Shown here: piece by piece, positions 58,481 through 64,000 of the stretch
How positions within the stretch are numbered: the stretch's first letter is position 1
How the letters are laid out: each line of letters begins with the position of its first letter
Assembly: GCF_019175385.1 (NCBI RefSeq)
Contig: NC_083343.1
Span: forward strand, 55,326,457-55,390,456
Source of the DNA: Lycium barbarum
Lineage: Eukaryota > Streptophyta > Magnoliopsida > Solanales > Solanaceae
DNA length: 64,000 nucleotides
Direction of reading: 5' to 3'
Program-made: the position numbers and the translations under genes
The notes under the pieces: model-generated
Told to the model about the DNA's origin: nothing
The model's input: the letters and a program-made list of their open reading frames with translations, nothing else
Databases searched by the model: none

Positions 58481-58650
58481 CCAGGTATTGTTTTAATTTC
58501 AGTTATCGTGATTTGGTCATGTGAGGCCATGGTATTGTATGTTACAGTGTGTGGCCCTGTGAGGCATTATTTTGGGTTGTTGTGTACAGGACGGATTGGT
58601 ATAAGTACAAGGGAAAATCTGCCGAGATTTTTATAACCCAGGATTATTCA
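58481..58650 (+). other. Intron-like module before the polypurine tract of B
   Basis: Donor-like CAG/GTATTG (58484), a GGCCCTGTGAGGCATT segment near 58553, an acceptor-like GTGTACAG/G near 58588, and GGGAAAATCTGCCGA near 58612. The same ordered pieces occur in elements C and C2 and in LTR B. Confidence 0.5.
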
Positions 58651-58686
58651 AACATTCGAGGACGAATGTTCCTAAGGGGGAAAGAA
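58651..58686 (+). promoter_or_regulatory. Pre-LTR hairpin and polypurine tract at the right of B
   Basis: AACATTCG/CGAATGTT around AGGA (58651-58670), then AAGGGGGAAAGAA (58674-58686). Confidence 0.8.
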
Positions 58687-59008
58687 TGTTACACCCCTCG
58701 CTTTCGTAGTTGTAGAACTTATGATTTCCTAGTTGGGTATGCCTTGGGAATTGAGACCCGAGCCCGAGCCTGAGTTTTGGAGATAGAAAGTGTCTTACCC
58801 CGTGTGAAATGGTACTAACAGGTATTTCGGGTGATTTACAAGAATAGAAGTTGAACGAATCGAATCCACGCGATCCGAACTGAATAAGAAAAACTTGTTG
58901 GACACCAGTCAAGATCGACGGGTCGTAGAACCTGTTGACCGGCCGTAGTTGTGTGGCATCAACAGGGTTCCGCAACCATGCATTCTATAGGCGCAGGTCG
59001 ATGGGCAA

Positions 59009-59025
59009 GTCGACGGGCCGTCGAC
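59009..59025. other. Palindrome upstream of the G TATA box
   Basis: Arms GTCGACGG and CCGTCGAC around G, perfect; weaker relatives (ATCGACGGGTCG, CCGGCCG) lie at 58913-58950. Confidence 0.75.
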
Positions 59026-59067
59026 CCGCTCATCGAATCGGACCGCTGTAGCCTTTTGGCTTCCAAG

Positions 59068-59075
59068 TATAAATA
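59068..59075 (+). promoter_or_regulatory. TATA box of LTR G
   Basis: TATAAATA, 42 bp after the palindrome. Confidence 0.6.
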
Positions 59076-59274
59076 TGTGGGTCACGACTTCATTTCACAT
59101 TTTCGTCTTTAAAAAAATCCAAAAACCCTAAAATATTCCCTTCCAATATTTTCCATCATATTAATGAAGATTTGACGAGACCCGAACCCCGTAAACCCGA
59201 GATGGTGAAGAAGAAAGGTTGCTTCTAGGGTTTCTTCAAGAGTGGAGTTTAGGGAGTTGAAGTTGGAGTGATTT

Positions 59275-59409
59275 TGTCCCGACCCAACTCCGTAGGCCGT
59301 TACTGGTGCCCGAACTGGGCACCCGTATACCAACCTGTTACATATAACATCAAACTGAAACTACGACAATACGAAAACTTATAAAGGAACTCCAAAGTTC
59401 GTAACATCG

Positions 59410-59481
<72 letters not shown>

Positions 59482-60905
59482 CCAGATCAACTGTCTCTTG
59501 AGGAGTCACAACTAATCATATCATGAAACAATACGCAAGCCGACAAGGCTACCATCACATATCAATATCATATGCAAGCCAACAAGGCTGCAACTATAGA
59601 CGAACATCATACCACAGCACATCGTATAGACACAGCTGAAAAGAACTCATACGCAACCCACACATATGTCTACAGACCTCTAAGAGTACGAATAGCAAAA
59701 TATGATGGGACAGGGCCCCGTCGTACCCCTGGATAACATATACATATATATGTCATAAGATTCAAACCAAAAGTCTAGACTCCGGAACAACGGAGCTCTC
59801 CAAGACAGCAGAAAGGGAGTCCTAAGCTGGTGGATCACCAAAGCTAGTATCTGCACCTGCGGGCATGAAACGCAGCCCCCCGAAGAAAGCGGGTCAGTAC
59901 GGAATAAGTACTGAGCATGTAAAGCATGAAATACCGTAAACAGGATCATACTGAAATAAGGAGTACATAAAACAAGTACAATGTCCAGAATACCAAAACA
60001 CTTGCCTTTGAAACATAAATCATGCATGTCAACATCATATATCATATACATATGTACCGTACCTGCCCTCTAGTGAGGGACTCGGTGAATAAAGTCATCA
60101 TATGCCCTCCTGGCCGCCATAACATATCATCATATCATATATATATATATATACCGTACTCGGCCCTCTAGTAAGGGACTCGGTGAATAAAGTCGTGTAC
60201 ACGTGTACCGTACCCGGCCCATCATGGGACTCGGTGCCATAATCATATCATCAGATACATATACCGTACCCGGCCCTCTAGTAAAGGACTCGGTAAATAA
60301 TGCAGCGACATTGTGCACGATAACATACCCGGCCCGGGACTCGGTGAATGATACAATAACAGTAAGCATGAGTAGAATATCATGAGCAACCATATGCAAC
60401 TACATCATCATTCTGAGACTCAACAGATTAAGTGGACTAACTAACACTCGAATATCAAGACAATAGTCATGGTAAGTATGGATGTCAATAAGAACTGTAT
60501 CAAATAGAGCCTCAGGAATCATACGTCATGTGCCAAGATAATGCAAAACAGCTATTGGAATTCAAGGACATTAATCATTACAGAGTCTTTAAGAATAGGA
60601 ACTTTCACACACCAACTACTATCCAACGTATTGAGGACTCGAGAGGAACTCAACTACTTAAGAGTTCTAGCATCAAGAAGTGAATAAGAATCATGAATCA
60701 CACTCGGAACTTATGAATAGAATCACCCAAAGTTCATATCATTCATCACTTAAATCTAAGACATGCCAAAAGAAAGAAGGGACAACTTTACATACCTGTT
60801 GATGGCTAATCGCAAACCCGTTCCCTTTGTCGCTCTTTTAGCCTATTTAACATAAAGGTAACGTTATCGTCAGTAACCATACTTTCTAGTTCGTAAACCG
60901 TAGCC
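59275..60905 (-). repeat. LTR H, 3' part, minus strand, left arm of a large inverted repeat
   Basis: Minus-strand end GTCGGGACA at 59275. It covers the 3' ~1.6 kb of an LTR related to LTR C: (AT)n at 59412-59478, hairpin cluster 59858-59913, and an expanded series of GGGCCGGG...GAGTCCC hairpins (60056-60345, five units). Near 60905 it stops without reaching an LTR start and meets a plus-strand copy of the same LTR. Arm 59275-60078 pairs with 60908-61664. Confidence 0.85.
59412..59478. repeat. (AT)n microsatellite in LTR H
   Basis: About 33 units; the paired arm has only ATATATAT at this point (near 61520). Confidence 0.97.
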
Positions 60906-61664
60906 CATCACTAGAGGGCCAGGTACGGTATATATGTATATGATATATGACGTTGACATGCATGATTTATGTTTCAAAGGCAAGTGTTTTGGTATTTTGG
61001 ACATTGTACTTGTTTTCTGTACTCCTTATTTCAGTATGATCCTGTTTACGGTATATTTCATGCTTTACATGCTCAGTACATATTCTGTACTGACCCCCTT
61101 TCTTCTGGGGGAGGGGGGGCTGCGTTTCATGCCCGCAGGTGCAGATACTCGCTTTCGTGATCCGCCAGCTTAGGACTCCCTTTCTGCTGTCTTGGAGAGC
61201 TTCGTTGTTCCGGAGTCTAGACTTTTGGTTTGAATCTTATGATATATATATATGTATATGTTATCCAGGGGTACGACGGGGCCCTGTCCCGTCATATTTC
61301 GCTATTCGTACTCTTAGAGGTCTGTAGACATATGTGTGGGTTGTGTATGAGTTCTTTTTAGCTGTGTCTATACGATGTGCTGTGGTATGATGTTCGTCTA
61401 TAGTGGAAGCCTTGTCGGCTTGCATATGATATTGATATGTGATGGTAGCCTTGTCGGCTTGCGTATTATTTCATGATATGATTAGTTGTGACTCCTCAGG
61501 AGACAGTTGATCTGGAAATATATATATGACGATGTTACGAACTTTGGAGTTCCTTTATAAGTTTTCGTATTGTCATAGTTTCAGTTTGATGTTATATGTA
61601 ACAGGTTGGTATACGGGTGCCCAGTTCGGGCACCAGTCACGGCCTACGGGGTTGGGTCGTGACA
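60906..61664 (+). repeat. 5' LTR of C2, 3' part only, right arm of the inverted repeat
   Basis: Ends GGGTCGTGACA at 61664, followed by a primer site, so it belongs to the element to its right. Its first ~1.9 kb are missing. It is roughly 95% like the left arm by eye. Hairpin cluster at 61074-61138 with a lengthened G side; GGGGCCC stem at 61275-61293. Confidence 0.85.
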
Positions 61665-61668
61665 AAAG

Positions 61669-61680
61669 TGGTATCAGAGC
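61669..61680 (+). promoter_or_regulatory. Primer binding site of C2, initiator Met tRNA
   Basis: TGGTATCAGAGC, exact, four bases after the LTR end. Confidence 0.93.
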
Positions 61681-61723
61681 AGTTCGTCCTCGGAGTGGCT
61701 ACAGACCGTGTCTAGTAGAGTCC

Positions 61724-61759
61724 TGTTTATCGGTGTGTTGTGCACCACATCTATAAACA
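61724..61759 (+). other. 36-nt leader hairpin of C2 with GTGCAC loop
   Basis: TGTTTAT/ATAAACA, GGTGTG/CACATC, loop TTGTGCAC, identical to C. Confidence 0.7.
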
Positions 61760-62311
61760 CGAAGCTACAGGACATTTAGGATGTTACCTTTCTTTCATGT
61801 CTAAGATCGTTCGTTAGAGCCCAGCCATAGTAAATGAAATTCCTTATACTAACTTTTGATTTCAGCTGAAGAACGACATCGACAGAAGAAAACGACCGAT
61901 GATATTGGCAGTTACAGGGTATACAGGTAAGTTACGGTGCGTAAGAGGCATGTTGGATAAGGTAAGAATATTGAAACATGAGTGAAATGCTAAGTTGGAG
62001 GATGAAAGAGGAGATGGATAGGAAAGTATAGCAGAACAGATCGTCAAAGGATCAGGTACGTCTCGAGGTGCGATATATGAGGTAAGTTCCGACACCTTTA
62101 TACCTTTTACTCGAAGTTGGGAGCCCTGTGTGGATATGATACGATATGATATGTGTGTATATATGTTGGCCCTATGAGGCATTGTTGGTATTTCCTGCGT
62201 GCAGGATCTGGGATAGTAAGAAGTACAGAGGAAACTCTGCCCAAATTTTCCAAGAAATAGGAAAAAGAAGAGAATGATGTATAGGTTCAAAACATGTCTT
62301 GAAAGTTGATA

Positions 62312-62795
62312 CCGATAGGGTAAATTTATTATGTTGGACTAAAGTTTTAAGAGATACCCTCCATGTTATCCGTAAGGGGCACCATTCTTACTTGGAAAAT
62401 TTTATTTAGAAAAAAAACATATATGAGCAGCAAAGTTTGGAATTCATTTGGACGGACCAGAATACTGTCCAGCCGCATTTCTGCCTTAGAAGAAGCTTAT
62501 ATTGAAGGGAAAAAATGTCCGGTATTTAATTTTCACTTTATTGGAAGAGTACAAAGCATACCACAAGTAGTTTGTGAACTAAATGGTTCCCTCACGACCC
62601 AAGGACAAATATGGAGATAAACTATGTGAATCAAGCACTAAGAAGTCCTGTGGTGCTTGTCGGATTCTAGTTTCTTCTGATGGTGGTTGGAGAATGCTTC
62701 ATAGTAACATTTTATTAGTTTTTATTAAACTAATTGGGGATGGAATTTGTGGAAGGAAAACGTAAACTTGTGGGCTGTCTAGAATCATGTATTTC
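62312..62795 (+). other. Foreign segment in C2, origin unknown
   Basis: About 480 bp replace the ~130 bp found in C (19607-19735). Composition differs from the purine-rich flanks. An 85-codon frame (62363-62620) with VWNSFGRTRILSS, EEAYIEGKK and FHFIGRVQSIPQVV looks more protein-like than the flanks, but I do not recognise it and no second frame supports it. It could be a captured host fragment or simply sequence lost from C. Confidence 0.35.
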
Positions 62796-63945
62796 ATATG
62801 TTATTGGTGAAATGCTAGGACAATTCAGAAGGGCTCATGATACTAAGGGATGATTTAGAAAGACGTGGCAACTCGTAACAGAACATTTTATTGAGGTATA
62901 GAGTGAACTGATAAGTAGGGATAAATTACGACGAATTTACAATTAAAAGGAGTAATAGTATGAGCGAGATAAAAGTACGGAGAAGGAAGAGTTATGACAA
63001 GTCATGAAGGTATTGATAAGACAGCTTGTGAGATACTAAGGGTAGGATCGATCAGAAAGGGTGAAGGGTTAAGTACGCCTAGTCCGCAGAATGTAATTAA
63101 AACAGAGCAAGAATCGCAAATAAGATTAAGAAGTGTTACGTTATAGGATGGATTACGAACAGGATATGATGTGAATACCATAAGGATTGCTCTAGAAAGA
63201 AGTAAAGCCTAGCAAGGATGTAACTAAAGAATACGGTGTGATTAGTGTTAAACGGAAAAGGCAAATATAGAACGAATAAGAATGACTTACAAAGTTCTAC
63301 AGGGAAAGTTCAGAATAGAGATCAAGTGGTAACGAAAGTGGAAGCGAGCACAGGAAGAGAAGGAGTTAATTGAAAGAAGAAGATAAGAAGAAAGCGAGCG
63401 GGATTACCGTATAGCGATGTGTTATGACGTAAGCTAAGAGAACGAGTAATATAAGCCACAGAATTGTGAAAGCCCAAACTAAAGGAAGATGAGCAACGGG
63501 ACAGAATGAATGCCAGAAATGACCGGTATGATAAGAACAAACAGGGATGAACATAATATACTATGAAAATAAGAAAGGGGCTATGTAAAAATAGTGTTTT
63601 CCGAAGGATACAGGAGTAGCATGAGATTCCTCGTGCACAAAATAAAAGATGGGCACAAATAGGAGAAATGAAAGGAATACTAAAGGAAGCACTCAAGACG
63701 GACGCAACTAATTGAGTGTGAGTCTAGGATAAAAAGGGAAATATATAGCTACGAACTAAAGATGTAGTATGACGAGAAGGTGATAAGACAAGACCACTAC
63801 TAAGATGAATTTGATATGATTTTGAGTAAGTTAGAAGTTAGCGTTGAGTATACAACAAGAATGAAAGAGCATGAGGCATAAAAGAGTACTATGTGTATGT
63901 GACTTCACCTCAGAAATGGGGAAACCCTCAAAAGACAAGGACCGC

Positions 63946-64000
63946 TGTCACGACCCTGCTAGGGGGCCGCGACGAGCACCCGGTGCTACCCCACCCGAGC
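63946..64000 (-). repeat. E-type LTR entering at the window end
   Basis: Starts TGTCACGACC followed by CTAGGGGGCCGCGACG, closely matching the 3' end of solo LTR E at 16795. Preceding bases ACCGC (63941-63945) would be its target duplication. Confidence 0.75.

Larger units (their letters stand above)
53386..58686 (+). mobile_element. Element B: Tekay element with pol deleted
   Basis: LTR 53386-56291, primer site 56296-56307, gag and protease to about 58353, then directly the last ~30 codons of a chromodomain, a tail, the pre-LTR hairpin and polypurine tract to 58686. Reverse transcriptase, RNase H and integrase are absent. The sequence after the tract (58687) is not the LTR at 53386 but another type, so the right part may come from a different element. 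Target bases at 53381-53385 are ATATA; no matching right copy is visible. Confidence 0.85.
58687..59274 (+). repeat. LTR start of another family (G), truncated
   Basis: Begins TGTTACACCCCTCGC right after the polypurine tract, but shares only the first bases with LTR B. It has a palindrome (59009-59025) and a TATA box (59068-59075), and is cut at 59275 by an inverted LTR. The bases GATTT (59270-59274) may be that insertion's target copy. No gene seen. Confidence 0.75.
61665..63945 (+). mobile_element. Interior of C2, a second C-type non-autonomous element, incomplete
   Basis: Starts with primer site and leader, then non-coding sequence that follows element C: the GTAAGTTC donor-like site near 62081, the GGCCCTATGAGGCATT module near 62165-62250, and from about 62800 the purine-rich interior matching 19725 onward. 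The small ORF of C and D is not recognisable here; about 1.1 kb less sequence separates leader and module. A stretch at 62312-62795 has no counterpart in C. At 63946 a minus-strand E-type LTR interrupts it. Confidence 0.8.

Noticed and set aside
59275..61664. Foldback or Mutator-like DNA transposon
   Set aside because: Arms end in LTR termini, and the right arm is followed by a retrotransposon primer site; no terminal repeats of a DNA transposon.

Overview
The window is plant heterochromatin made almost wholly of nested LTR retrotransposons. I see no host gene, tRNA gene or CRISPR array. A plant is indicated by Tekay/Del chromoviruses with C-terminal chromodomains and initiator-Met tRNA primer sites, by Tat/Retand-type Ty3/gypsy elements with 3'-UTR tandem repeats, and by a 5S rRNA-like relic of plant type. 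The style suggests an asterid, perhaps Solanaceae, but that is weak inference.

Layout. (1) 1-3013: 5' end of a minus-strand Tekay-like element F (gag start, primer site, LTR), inserted in an old Tat element. (2) 3014-12781 and 25713-28839: Tat element T1, with a decayed integrase, a repeat-bearing 3' UTR holding a solo LTR (5913-10272, TSD TCAGC), and a 3' LTR split by element C. (3) 12782-25712: element C, a complete large non-autonomous element (TSD CATAA/TATAA) with no gag-pol but a small conserved ORF; it carries a minus-strand solo LTR E (16795-19601, TSD GAAAG). (4) 28840-32915: second Tat element T2, with an integrase relic, about 24 tandem repeats of 25 bp and an interrupted 3' LTR. 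(5) 32916-53385: minus-strand non-autonomous element D, related to C and carrying a 5S rRNA-like sequence. Inside it sits (6) element A, 38602-49610: a complete young autonomous Tekay element with 2905-bp LTRs differing at only about ten bases, TSD CTAAC, and one intact 1637-codon gag-pol-chromodomain frame. (7) 53386-59274: Tekay element B, inserted in D's LTR, with pol deleted and two unlike LTRs. (8) 59275-61664: two LTR pieces head to head in a large inverted repeat. (9) 61665-63945: interior of a second C-type element (C2), entered at 63946 by another E-type LTR.

How the parts relate. A encodes everything for reverse transcription and integration. B, C, C2 and D lack enzymes but keep the same non-coding signals: the initiator-Met primer site, a 36-nt leader hairpin with a self-complementary loop, a conserved cluster of LTR hairpins, and, where the 3' end is visible, a hairpin beside the polypurine tract. 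The simplest inference is mobilisation in trans by A-like elements.

The most interesting signals are these shared structures, several with pairing-preserving changes; the 5S-like sequence in D; the conserved small ORF of the C/D family; and palindromes of family-specific sequence just upstream of the TATA box in most LTR families. Pairings and identities were judged by eye.
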